From: Bacteroides oleiciplenus YIT 12058
GTDB taxonomy: Bacteria > Bacteroidota > Bacteroidia > Bacteroidales > Bacteroidaceae
Direction of reading: 5' to 3'
DNA length: 64,000 nt
Assembly: GCF_000315485.1 (NCBI RefSeq)
Contig: NZ_JH992944.1
Span: 698,485 to 762,484, forward strand
Below the pieces are notes generated by a model. It was not told where the DNA came from. It saw nothing but the letters and a program-made list of their open reading frames with translations, and did not search any database. Positions 34,609 to 42,685 of the stretch are shown piece after piece. The position numbers and the translations under genes are program-made. Numbering within the stretch: position 1 is the stretch's first letter; every line of letters begins with the position of its first letter.

Positions 34609-36972
34609 TTACTTACAAAGAAGTTTCACTGCCTGTGCTATTATTTCATCTATAAGTTTAAGTGCCAAGAGGGATTTACCCTCTATCTGTTCATTGAAAA
34701 GTACCCCGCGAGAAGCTTCAAGTTCTTTCAGCAAGCCCACAAGCTCGCTGGCACCCAGTAGTGTAAAGAGAGGAAGCATTTTATGCCCCATAGCAGCAAC
34801 CCCGTCCGCATCTTCGGTTTCCAGCGCCTGCTGCAAGCGACCGGCATTCAGGCGTGTTTCAGTAACGAAACTTTCCAGAATAGATTTTGCTGCGTCAGGG
34901 TCATCACCGGAAAAGACAGTGAGAGATTCAAAATCTAAGACTTTATTAAGTGGAGTGTGGAGTGTGGAGAGTAAAGAGTCAGCTGCGCTATCAAATGCAC
35001 CATTCACTTCTCCCGCCTCTTCTACTTTCAATTCTTGAAGCAGTTCAGTTACAGTGAATGGCTTGTGCAGGCATCCTACGAAGCCGTGTTTCAGAAACTC
35101 TGCGCGCTGCATATCACTACGGGCAGTAACAGCAACCACCGGAATAGTTTTAGCCTGGGGAATATTTGAAGCCCGCAACAGGTTTAATAAGTCGAACCCA
35201 TTAAGTGCAGGCATCTGCACATCTGTAAGTAGCACATCGAAAGTATCGGTGCGCAAGGCATCCAACACCTCGTCCAGTTGCAAACAAGTAACGGAAGTTA
35301 TGCCGCTTTGGGATAGCATGGCAGATGTAAGGGTAAGCTGGATGCGATCATCGTCAATAAGAAGAATGTGGAGGGATGAAGAATTAGGAATAAAGAATGA
35401 AGAATTACCTAGCGGTGTAACTGCGCAGCCCGATTCTTCATTCTTCATTCCTAATTCTTCATTTTTATCCAGAGTTACCGGATATAAGGGTACCCGAAGC
35501 GTAAACGTACTTCCTTTTCCAAACACGCTATCCACATCTATGCTCCCCTCCAGCAACTGCACCAACATGCGGACAATAGATAATCCCAATCCGAAACCTT
35601 CTTCTCCTTGTGCTCCCGGCAGGCGGATAAATTCCTGGAAAATACGTTCGCGATCGCCCGGCTCCATACCTTTCCCCGTATCTATAACAGAGAGTTTCAG
35701 GTGATTGCCGGAGAAAGACGGGTCACCCTTCGGCACAAAACAGGCTGCCAACGTAATGCTACCCTCCGAAGTGAACTTCACGGCATTGGAAAGCAAGTTA
35801 TTTACAATCTGGCGCAAGCGCAACGGGTCACTGATAAACGTACCTTTCAACTCAGGGTCTATGTCGCATTTCAAGGATAGCCCCTTGGCAGAAGTCAGCG
35901 GTTCGAAGCTGACATAGATTTCTTCCAGCAGGCGTGCGGGATGGAAAGTAACACGGTTAATCTCGGCTTTATTCAAGTCAAGGCGATGAAAGTCGAGTAA
36001 GTCGGTAACCAGTTTCAGAAGATGTTCTGAAGAGGTTTTCATATTATCGAGATAGAAGCGTTGCCGCCCATCTACAGTGAGACGTGAAAGCAGGTCGGCA
36101 TACCCCATGATGGAACCTAAGGGGGCTTTGAAGTCGTGGGTGATGGCAAGCATCAGCTTTTCGCGAGAGGCGAGCAGTTCCTCAGCAAAGCGATTGGCTT
36201 CTTCCAGTTGGCGGCGGTAACGGTTGCTACGGGTAATATCACGCCAAATCATGACAAGGAAGATGACGGACAACAATACAGCTCCCGCAGCAATACCCGA
36301 AATGATGGTTGCGGAACGGTGACGCACCGCCTTCTGATACTCGGCTTCTTCACGGGCACGAAGCAAGGTTTCCTGTTCGTATCCTTTCAACAAACTATCG
36401 ATGCGAGCAGTCAGTGCATGGTCAAGGCGTTGCAGATTCCGCTTGCGGCGCTGTACAATACTATTGGTTTCTTTCTTCTGGCGGGCAGCAAGGAGCAACT
36501 TCTCATGCAGGGAGTCAGCAGGGTTATAGGCATCGAGAATGGTATCGGTTGCTACTTCAAGGGTAGTCTGCACCTGAAGTGCACTATCTTTCTTAGGTGG
36601 TACGAAAACTTCACCCAAACGGCGAAAGAAACCTTTCTTTTTGGGCTGTGTCAAGACAGTGTCGCGGCGAGCAATGACTCGGCGTTGCACACGTTGCTGA
36701 GTAATCACAGTATCCTGTTCGGCAATGATTTGCTCCACCTCACGGGCGGAAATCATGCTGTCGTTCGCTTCGCTCAGTGTGCGCAACAGGCGGACGGTGT
36801 TTGCATCTTTCTCTCGCAGAAGACCTATCAAGCTATCTGTTCGCAGGATGTCGCTGTTGTCGGAACTCATAAGATTCTCCATCTCCCTATGCACAAAGAA
36901 CAGGGAATAAAGCAAAACTGCAAGCAGAACAGCGTAGCCGGCAGCTATCTTCTTCTTGGAGACATTATTCAT
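34609..36972 (-). CDS. hybrid sensor histidine kinase with REC and Hpt domains
   Basis: A 787-residue inner-membrane phosphorelay protein. Order: membrane helix (about 9-28), a 190-residue periplasmic helical sensor region, second helix (about 222-243), HisKA with ITHDFKAPLGSI (His279), HATPase with NNLLSNAVKF, DTGKGM and GFGLGLSIV, REC with HILLIDDDR and LLTDVQMPALNG (Asp584), and C-terminal Hpt with AAMGHKMLPLF (His730). The HATPase-REC linker (about 504-533) is encoded by a palindromic repeat, and the REC-Hpt linker also has repetitive sequence. The 6-nt gap after the MATE gene implies co-transcription. No DNA-binding output is present, so a partner regulator is needed; the NtrC-class protein at 40620 is the nearest candidate. 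Confidence 0.92.
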   Translation of the reverse strand: MNNVSKKKIAAGYAVLLAVLLYSLFFVHREMENLMSSDNSDILRTDSLIGLLREKDANTVRLLRTLSEANDSMISAREVEQIIAEQDTVITQQRVQRRVIARRDTVLTQPKKKGFFRRLGEVFVPPKKDSALQVQTTLEVATDTILDAYNPADSLHEKLLLAARQKKETNSIVQRRKRNLQRLDHALTARIDSLLKGYEQETLLRAREEAEYQKAVRHRSATIISGIAAGAVLLSVIFLVMIWRDITRSNRYRRQLEEANRFAEELLASREKLMLAITHDFKAPLGSIMGYADLLSRLTVDGRQRFYLDNMKTSSEHLLKLVTDLLDFHRLDLNKAEINRVTFHPARLLEEIYVSFEPLTSAKGLSLKCDIDPELKGTFISDPLRLRQIVNNLLSNAVKFTSEGSITLAACFVPKGDPSFSGNHLKLSVIDTGKGMEPGDRERIFQEFIRLPGAQGEEGFGLGLSIVRMLVQLLEGSIDVDSVFGKGSTFTLRVPLYPVTLDKNEELGMKNEESGCAVTPLGNSSFFIPNSSSLHILLIDDDRIQLTLTSAMLSQSGITSVTCLQLDEVLDALRTDTFDVLLTDVQMPALNGFDLLNLLRASNIPQAKTIPVVAVTARSDMQRAEFLKHGFVGCLHKPFTVTELLQELKVEEAGEVNGAFDSAADSLLSTLHTPLNKVLDFESLTVFSGDDPDAAKSILESFVTETRLNAGRLQQALETEDADGVAAMGHKMLPLFTLLGASELVGLLKELEASRGVLFNEQIEGKSLLALKLIDEIIAQAVKLLCK
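35376..35462. repeat. 87-bp inverted-repeat element inside the histidine kinase gene
   Basis: Two 30-bp arms (35376-35405 and 35433-35462) are complementary with one mismatch, around a 27-nt centre. The arms consist of GAAGAAT/GAATGAAG words like those usually seen in intergenic repeats. The total of 87 bp is 29 codons, so the frame is preserved. The encoded residues (about 504-533) lie in the linker between HATPase and REC domains. Confidence 0.88.
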
Positions 36973-36978
36973 AATTAT

Positions 36979-38313
36979 TTATTTCGTCTTATACCGAAAC
37001 CGTAGCCAAAGCATGATGCCCGCTGTGGTAAGCCCGAACGGAAACGCCATCCAGACACCGACCGTTCCCCAACCCAACACGAAACCGCAGAAATATCCTA
37101 CAGGCAAAGATATAACAAAATAGGAAATAAATGCAATGAACATCATAGGTTTTACGTCTGCAATGCCACGCAGGGCATTGGCAAAACTGATCTGCAAGCC
37201 GTCGCCGAACTGGTAAACAAGGAATGGCAGAAACAGGGAAGATACCATAGCGGAAACCTCCAGGCTATCTGTGAACCAACCTCCCACTCTGCTGCGGAAC
37301 AAGAATACAATACTCAAAAGCACCACTGCCATTGCCATAATCAAATGAAAGCCGGCATATGCCGAACGGCGGACATTCACCTTATCATTCTGTCCCTTGA
37401 AGTTGCTTACACGAACGGCAACTGCCGCCCCCATACCGTAGAACATCATAAAGGTGAACTGGGAGATGGTAAGCATAATCTGATGGGAAGCCAAAGCAAT
37501 GGTACCCAGCCAGCCTACCATGATAGTGCTGAGACTAAATGAAGCCGTCTCCATCCCCATCTGCAAACCGACAGGCCAGCCCAGTGCATTGAGTCTCCTG
37601 AACATCTGTTTCGACCAACCCAGACGGAAAAAGCCCGCTTTATACTTCAGAAACCTGCGGCTACGAAAGACGATGAGTGCAAACACAATGACCATGACTA
37701 TACGCGAGAACAGAGTACTGATACCTGCACCCAACAATCCCCACTCCGGAAAACCGAACTTACCGTAAATCAATGCATAGTTGCCAATAATATTCAATGC
37801 ATTTCCGCCAAGAAGTACCCACATGGCAGTCTGAGTATTGGTGATGCCATCAGTGAATTGCTTGAAGCCATTGAAGAGCATAACGAATACCAGTGATGCC
37901 AACAGTATAAGAAAGTAGGGTTTTATCAAAGGAATCAGTTCCTCCGGCTGCCCCATACGCTCCACATTGAAGTAAACGATAGTCATGATAAGCGTCAGCA
38001 ATAAAGCAACCAATACATTGGCAAGCAGGCTGGAGCGTAAGGCTTGTCCAGCTTCCATGAAGCGACGGTTACCATAGAGTTCGCCGACCACAGGCGTCAG
38101 TCCATAAGAGAAACCGGTGCTGAAAATGATACAAAGGGTAAAGAGATTGTTGGTGAAAGAAGCAGCAGCTAACTCCGCTGTGCTATGATGTCCCACCATC
38201 AAAGTATCGGCAAAACCAAGGATTATGACACCCAGCTGGCCAATGACAATAGGGAGACCTAAATAAAACAAGGCACGATAATGGCCTTTGTATGTATCAA
38301 TTAGTTTCTTCAT
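36979..38313 (-). CDS. MATE family multidrug/Na+ antiporter
   Basis: A 444-residue membrane protein with about 12 helices in two similar halves. Family hallmarks are GLPIVIGQLGVIILGFADTLMVGHHS at the N-terminus, NALNIIGNYALIYGKFGFPEWGLLGAGIST in the first half and ALGWPVGLQMGMETASF at the start of the second. Likely exports cationic drugs or metabolites; the substrate is unknown. It is co-directional with the M16 peptidase upstream (41-nt gap) and the histidine kinase downstream (6-nt gap). Confidence 0.92.
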   Translation of the reverse strand: MKKLIDTYKGHYRALFYLGLPIVIGQLGVIILGFADTLMVGHHSTAELAAASFTNNLFTLCIIFSTGFSYGLTPVVGELYGNRRFMEAGQALRSSLLANVLVALLLTLIMTIVYFNVERMGQPEELIPLIKPYFLILLASLVFVMLFNGFKQFTDGITNTQTAMWVLLGGNALNIIGNYALIYGKFGFPEWGLLGAGISTLFSRIVMVIVFALIVFRSRRFLKYKAGFFRLGWSKQMFRRLNALGWPVGLQMGMETASFSLSTIMVGWLGTIALASHQIMLTISQFTFMMFYGMGAAVAVRVSNFKGQNDKVNVRRSAYAGFHLIMAMAVVLLSIVFLFRSRVGGWFTDSLEVSAMVSSLFLPFLVYQFGDGLQISFANALRGIADVKPMMFIAFISYFVISLPVGYFCGFVLGWGTVGVWMAFPFGLTTAGIMLWLRFRYKTK

Positions 38314-38354
38314 AAATGTTTAGTTATTGAGAATAATAATACAGAAGACTATCA

Positions 38355-39587
38355 CTATTCTTTCTTATAATATAGCACCACGGAGTTTTCCTCCCGGAAA
38401 GCCTCCTGCGCCACCCGTTTCAACTGTTCTGCCGTCACAGCGCGATATTGCTCCACTTCACGATCTATGTCTTCTGCCTGTCCGGTCAGTTCAAACCATG
38501 CTAGGTTCGTAGCAACATTCAGATAATTGATATTTCCGAAAATCTGCGTGGACTCAAATTTATTCTTTACTTTCTCCAGTTCCTGTTCCTCTATTACCGT
38601 CTGCTGCAACTCTTCCAATTCCTTACGCACAGCAGCCTCAGCCGCTTCCAGCGACACACCTGCCGCCGGCTTTCCACTGATATGCAATAGTCCCGCATCG
38701 CGTGTGCCTGAAATATAGGCATCGATGCTGGAGAACAATTTCTGTTCCTGCACCAGGCGGCGGTTCAGGCGACTGGAGCGTCCGTTGCTGAGAATGTCCG
38801 ACAGGATGTCGAACGCATAATAATCGGGATGTTGGCGACTACACATATGATAGGCCATAAAGAGCGCATCCAAAGGAACAGGGCGCTCTACTACCTGTCT
38901 GCGGGCTTCCGTTTGTACGGCTTCCTGTGGCAATTGCCTCACAGGCACATCCCTGTGGGGTATCGACCCAAACCATTTCTCCGTCAGCCTGACAGTTTCT
39001 TCCCATGAAATGTTTCCGGTGACGGCCAGCACAGCATTGTTAGGGGCATAAAAGCGGTAGAAGAATGCTTTTACCTCTTCAAGCGTGGCTTGCTCAATAT
39101 GCGATAAATCCTTGCCAATAGTGGGCCAGCGATACGGATGCACCTGATAAGCCAACGGACGGATGAGATGTCCCACATCCCCGTAAGGCTGGTTCAGACA
39201 ACGCTGTTTGAACTCCTCCATTACCACACCACGCTGCACTTCGAGGCTTTGCTTGCTGAATGCCAATTCTAACATACGATCGGCTTCGAGCCAGAAACCA
39301 ATCTCCACATTCGATTTAGGAACAGTGAGGTAATAGTTCGTAACGTCATTGTTCGTCCAGGCGTTGTTCTCGCCTCCTGCCGATTGCAGGGGAGCATCAT
39401 AATCAGGAATATTCACGGAACCACCGAACATCAGATGTTCGAACAAATGGGCAAAACCGGTATGTTCGGGATGCTCATCGCGGGCACCCACATCGTAGAC
39501 GATATTCAGTGCTACCATTTGCGTGCTGAGATCCTCATAATGCACCAGACGCAAGCCGTTATTAAGAGTTCGTTTATTTATCTTCAT
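38355..39587 (-). CDS. M16 family zinc peptidase
   Basis: A 410-residue single-subunit-size M16 (pitrilysin/processing-peptidase) protein. The inverted zinc motif HxxEH is GFAHLFEHLMFGG (His47, Glu50, His51), followed by NNAWTNNDVTNYYLTVP and the distal glutamate region around FKQRCLNQPYGDVGH. There is no signal peptide, so it is probably cytosolic. It contains the catalytic half and the usual second M16 domain. It lies between the cyclophilin and MATE genes; a 100-nt gap upstream is filled by an inverted repeat. Confidence 0.93.
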   Translation of the reverse strand: MKINKRTLNNGLRLVHYEDLSTQMVALNIVYDVGARDEHPEHTGFAHLFEHLMFGGSVNIPDYDAPLQSAGGENNAWTNNDVTNYYLTVPKSNVEIGFWLEADRMLELAFSKQSLEVQRGVVMEEFKQRCLNQPYGDVGHLIRPLAYQVHPYRWPTIGKDLSHIEQATLEEVKAFFYRFYAPNNAVLAVTGNISWEETVRLTEKWFGSIPHRDVPVRQLPQEAVQTEARRQVVERPVPLDALFMAYHMCSRQHPDYYAFDILSDILSNGRSSRLNRRLVQEQKLFSSIDAYISGTRDAGLLHISGKPAAGVSLEAAEAAVRKELEELQQTVIEEQELEKVKNKFESTQIFGNINYLNVATNLAWFELTGQAEDIDREVEQYRAVTAEQLKRVAQEAFREENSVVLYYKKE

Positions 39588-39601
39588 GCTCTAAGAGAAA
39601 A

Positions 39602-39684
39602 AACACAAATTACGCAAATTGCACAAATAACACGCCACGCTATACTCGCAGGGAAAGATTTGTGCAATTTGCGTAATTTGTGTT
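39602..39684. repeat. 83-bp perfect long inverted repeat
   Basis: Perfect 27-bp arms (39602-39628 and 39658-39684) built of ACGCAAATT/GCACAAAT words flank a 29-nt centre. The element almost exactly fills the gap between the cyclophilin stop (39689) and the M16 start (39587). It carries no T-run typical of a terminator. Confidence 0.92.
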
Positions 39685-39688
39685 CCGA

Positions 39689-40528
39689 TTATTTTATCAC
39701 AGTCACCTTTTTAATCTTCACATCCTCTTCCGGACGGTCACTACGGTCAGTCTTCACCTTCTGAATCTTATCTACCACATCCATGCCCTCAATAACCTCG
39801 CCGAACACAGTATATTCACCATCCAGATGCGGAGTACCACCTACTGTAGTATAAGCCTTCACTTGTTCCGGCGTAAAGTGGAATTCCGGTTGCTTGGCAA
39901 CTTCTGCCTCAGCCTGTGCAAACAGTGTATCCTGTAAGTTCATCAATCCATCCTGATCATTCTCCTTACGCATCTTATAAATTTCCTTCATATGCTTCTG
40001 TGCCAAAGTATTGAACACATTTGTCAGGCGATTCTGATTCATTTGATTCTCCATGCCCAACAGCGTAGTATCACTGTATGCCTTGCCTGTCACAATATAG
40101 AACTGACAACCGGAAGACTCCTTATTTGGATTCACATTATCACCTTGGCGTGCAGCAGACAATGCACCTTTCTTATGGAAATACTTCGGATAAACAAACT
40201 CGGCCGGGATCGTATAACCTACATCGCCCGCTCCCAACATCTTGCCTTTCGGAGCATCCTTTGAGTCTGGGTCGCCAGCCTGTATCATAAAGTCCTTGAT
40301 GACACGGTGAAACAACGTCCCTTCATATGTTCCCTGTTCCGCCAGTTTGATGAAGTTATCACGATGCTGCGGCGTCTCGTTATACAGTTTCACGATGATG
40401 TCACCGGCAGATGTTTCAATCTTTAATTTAGTTTCTTCACTCATATCTCTATCTTTCTTTTGTCCCGACTGGCAGGCTGTTACGCTGCAAATCAGTATGG
40501 TTAATATTACGATAAAATTCTTCTTCAT
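39689..40528 (-). CDS. cyclophilin-type peptidyl-prolyl isomerase, lipoprotein
   Basis: A 279-residue envelope cyclophilin. The ATG at 40528 was preferred to one 16 codons upstream because it gives a signal peptide with a lipobox (ICSVTAC). The cyclophilin core shows DIIVKLYNETPQHRDNFIKL, GTLFHRVIKDFMIQAGDP and DGEYTVFGEVIEGMDVVDKI. A charged insertion (about residues 160-220) interrupts the fold compared with minimal cyclophilins, as in other Bacteroides homologues. It assists folding of exported proteins. Promoter -7 element TATATTTG lies 27 nt upstream. Confidence 0.92.
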   Translation of the reverse strand: MKKNFIVILTILICSVTACQSGQKKDRDMSEETKLKIETSAGDIIVKLYNETPQHRDNFIKLAEQGTYEGTLFHRVIKDFMIQAGDPDSKDAPKGKMLGAGDVGYTIPAEFVYPKYFHKKGALSAARQGDNVNPNKESSGCQFYIVTGKAYSDTTLLGMENQMNQNRLTNVFNTLAQKHMKEIYKMRKENDQDGLMNLQDTLFAQAEAEVAKQPEFHFTPEQVKAYTTVGGTPHLDGEYTVFGEVIEGMDVVDKIQKVKTDRSDRPEEDVKIKKVTVIK

Positions 40529-40554
40529 AACGCTTTTTATTAAAATTAAGTTTG

Positions 40555-40562
40555 CAAATATA
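40555..40562 (-). promoter_or_regulatory. -7 promoter element for the cyclophilin gene
   Basis: The minus strand reads TATATTTG, 26 nt before the ATG at 40528. It lies 21 bp from the divergent -7 element of the NtrC-class gene, so the two promoters share a short control region. Confidence 0.5.
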
Positions 40563-40583
40563 CGATTTTCAGGCAAAACGGTT

Positions 40584-40591
40584 TACCTTTG
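40584..40591 (+). promoter_or_regulatory. -7 promoter element for the NtrC-class regulator gene
   Basis: TACCTTTG matches TAnnTTTG fully and ends 28 nt before the ATG at 40620. No -33 box at standard spacing was found. Confidence 0.5.
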
Positions 40592-40619
40592 TGTCTTAAA
40601 AGAGACAAAAGTTAAGGCA

Positions 40620-41978
40620 ATGAAATCTATACTCATCGTTGAAGACGACATTACTTACGGCATGATGCTGAAAACCTGGTTAAGCAAAAAAGGCTTTCAG
40701 GTAACTTCCGCCAGCAGTATCGCCCGCGCCCAGAAACATCTGGAAACGGAGGGTGCCGACTTGATTTTGTCCGACCTGCGTCTGCCCGACAAGGACGGCA
40801 TCGATCTATTGAAGTGGTTAGGAATCCAGGGGATGTCCATCCCACTCATCATGATGACGAGCTATGCCGACATCCAGTCGGCCGTGCAAGCCATGAAGTT
40901 GGGCGCCAGCGATTACGTTGCCAAACCGGTGAATCCAGACGAACTTCTGAAGAAAATAGGCGAAGCAATGAAGCGACCATCTGTTTCACCCAAACAGACC
41001 ATCTATTCTGAAAAAGGAGATAATACCCGTTCACAACCCTCAGAAGGCACTCCCTCTTCCGATTATCTGGAAGGAGAAAGCGATGCTGCTAAACAACTAT
41101 ATAATTATGTAAGGCTGGTTGCTCCCACCACCATGTCGGTACTCATCAACGGTGCCAGCGGAACGGGAAAAGAATACGTAGCCCACCGCATCCACCAACT
41201 CAGCAAGCGTGCCGGACAACCTTTTGTTGCTATCGACTGCGGCTCTATCCCCAAGGAACTTGCCGCTTCGGAATTCTTCGGGCACGTGAAAGGCTCGTTT
41301 ACCGGAGCACTGACGGACAAGACAGGTGCTTTTGTTGCTGCCAACGGCGGAACTATCTTTCTGGATGAGATAGGTAATCTCAGTTATGAGGTGCAGATAC
41401 AACTGTTGCGTGCCTTACAGGAACGGAAAATCCGTCCGGTAGGCTCTAATAAGGAAATCACCGTAGATATACGTTTAGTTTCGGCTACCAATGAAGACTT
41501 GGAGCAGGGCATCGAGAAAGGAACCTTCCGCCAGGATCTGTTCCACCGAATCAATGAGTTCACCTTGCGCATGCCCGAACTGAAAGACCGCAAGGAAGAT
41601 ATTCTTCTCTTTGCAAACTTCTTCCTTGACCAAGCAAACCGGGAGCTGGATAAACAACTCATTGGTTTTGATGACGCAGCATCCAAAGCTCTTCTGGAAT
41701 ATCACTGGCCGGGTAATCTCCGTCAGATGAAGAACATCGTGCGCCGTGCTACTCTGTTGGCACAAGGCAAAATCATCACCCCAAATGAACTAACTGAACT
41801 TCAAGAGCCTATCCATACGCAAATAGGTTTACCCCTACGCAATGAGGAAACAGAAAAACAGAAGATCATCGAGGCATTGCGGCAAACGGGAAACAATAAA
41901 AGTCGGGCAGCACAGTTGCTGGGCATTGACCGAAAGACGCTGTACAATAAGTTAAGTCTATATGATATAGATTTATAA
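40620..41978 (+). CDS. sigma-54-dependent response regulator (NtrC class)
   Basis: A 452-residue transcription activator. The REC domain (1-118) has VEDD at 8-10 and the phospho-acceptor Asp52 in LILSDLRLPDKDG. The AAA+ domain (about 147-375) has GASGTGKE (Walker A, 178-185), GSFTGA (225-230), the sigma-54-contacting loop with Ser for the usual Ala, and GGTIFLDE (Walker B). The C-terminal Fis-type HTH is NKSRAAQLLGIDRKTLYNKL. I chose the ATG at 40620 because the frame upstream has no REC sequence and a -7 element lies just before it. Clustered palindromes and a -24/-12 promoter follow the gene directly. The cognate kinase is not known; the hybrid kinase at 34609-36972 is a candidate. Confidence 0.95.
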   Translation: MKSILIVEDDITYGMMLKTWLSKKGFQVTSASSIARAQKHLETEGADLILSDLRLPDKDGIDLLKWLGIQGMSIPLIMMTSYADIQSAVQAMKLGASDYVAKPVNPDELLKKIGEAMKRPSVSPKQTIYSEKGDNTRSQPSEGTPSSDYLEGESDAAKQLYNYVRLVAPTTMSVLINGASGTGKEYVAHRIHQLSKRAGQPFVAIDCGSIPKELAASEFFGHVKGSFTGALTDKTGAFVAANGGTIFLDEIGNLSYEVQIQLLRALQERKIRPVGSNKEITVDIRLVSATNEDLEQGIEKGTFRQDLFHRINEFTLRMPELKDRKEDILLFANFFLDQANRELDKQLIGFDDAASKALLEYHWPGNLRQMKNIVRRATLLAQGKIITPNELTELQEPIHTQIGLPLRNEETEKQKIIEALRQTGNNKSRAAQLLGIDRKTLYNKLSLYDIDL

Positions 41979-42009
41979 TCCCACAATACTCTCTCTCAGA
42001 AGCAGACTA

Positions 42010-42068
42010 CCACAGTGTGGAATTTTTCCACAGTTGTTTCTACACTTTCCACACAATTCCACACTGTG
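42010..42068. promoter_or_regulatory. probable enhancer (upstream activating sites) for the NtrC-class regulator
   Basis: The region holds a compact dyad TGTGGAATTTTTCCACA (42016-42032), two further TTCCACA half-sites (42047-42053 and 42057-42063), and a larger inverted repeat with 14-bp arms CACAGTGTGGAATT (42011-42024) and its complement (42055-42068). It lies about 65-120 bp upstream of the -24/-12 element, the usual place for NtrC-family enhancers, and 32 bp after the activator's own stop codon. It could alternatively be a terminator hairpin for that gene. Confidence 0.6.
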
Positions 42069-42131
42069 CCACACTTCATACATTTACTAATCGCAATGAT
42101 AATCAATCACTTGCCTATCACCAATTCCTCT

Positions 42132-42146
42132 TGGCACAACCTTTGC
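42132..42146 (+). promoter_or_regulatory. sigma-54 (-24/-12) promoter
   Basis: TGGCAC-AACCT-TTGC fits the consensus TGGCAC-N5-TTGC at every fixed position, with GG and GC at the canonical spacing. Transcription would start near 42158, about 88 nt before the ATG at 42246. An NtrC-class activator gene lies immediately upstream. Confidence 0.75.
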
Positions 42147-42245
42147 AACTATTTACATGTAAGCGCCAAGCTTCCCCAAAAAGAGGAAACCTAAACTTTA
42201 AACTTAGAAATATATAATAGTATAACACTTAAAAAGCAAATGATT

Positions 42246-42503
42246 ATGAAAAAGTTAGTATTAGTAGCAGCCCTGTTTATGTTTGTTTGTGGTGGTTCTT
42301 TCGTGGCAAACGCTCAGGATCCCGTGAAGACTCAGCAACCGGCAACGGAAAAGACTGATGAACCTAAGGCTACCGAGCCTGCCAAGGAAGAACCCAAAGC
42401 AGAACAACCGAAAGCTGAAGAGCCCAAAGCTGACCAACCAAAAGCTGAGACTCCCGCCAAGGATGCTCCTGCAACGGAAACACCTGCACAGCCTGCCGAA
42501 TAA
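42246..42503 (+). CDS. small exported Lys/Glu/Pro-rich repeat protein
   Basis: An 85-residue protein with a clear signal peptide, MKKLVLVAALFMFVCGGSF, and likely cleavage after VANA. The mature part is nearly all Ala, Lys, Glu and Pro in degenerate repeats of the type PKAE(Q/E/T)P (EPKAEQPKAEEPKADQPKAE). It has no Cys after the signal cleavage site and no recognised domain. Such sequences are often extended spacers or cell-envelope-associated peptides; function unknown. An alternative ATG lies two codons upstream (42240). It is the only gene between the sigma-54 promoter and a hairpin terminator, so it seems to be the specific target of that promoter. Confidence 0.75.
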   Translation: MKKLVLVAALFMFVCGGSFVANAQDPVKTQQPATEKTDEPKATEPAKEEPKAEQPKAEEPKADQPKAETPAKDAPATETPAQPAE

Positions 42504-42520
42504 TAGTAAGCACACTGACC

Positions 42521-42565
42521 ACAAAAGCCGCTCCCTACTTGTCTATTCTGGGGAACGGCTTTTGT
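42521..42565 (+). terminator. hairpin terminator after the small exported protein gene
   Basis: Perfect 10-bp arms ACAAAAGCCG (42521-42530) and CGGCTTTTGT (42556-42565), extended inward by a CTCCC/GGGG pairing, form a strong stem. It starts 17 nt after the stop codon and separates the sigma-54 gene from the TonB receptor operon. Confidence 0.75.
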
Positions 42566-42637
42566 CGTTTCTACCCAATACCTATTTATAAGTAGCAGAT
42601 TCTACAACTTCGTATACAAATTACCTACATATAGCGA

Positions 42638-42668
42638 TTTCCTACACTTCCCATTCTCCATAACTTTG
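42638..42668 (+). promoter_or_regulatory. promoter for the TonB receptor operon
   Basis: TTTC (42638-42641), 19 nt, TAACTTTG (42661-42668): one mismatch in the -33 box and a full -7 match. The start would be near 42675, about 11 nt before the receptor ATG. No obvious Fur-type palindrome was recognised here. Confidence 0.6.
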
Positions 42669-42685
42669 CAAACAAATCCATAGAG

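Noticed and set aside
42007..42075. Plain terminator for the NtrC-class gene
   Set aside because: Arms are well separated and half-sites repeat in both directions without a T-run; an enhancer explains the sequence better, though a dual role is possible.
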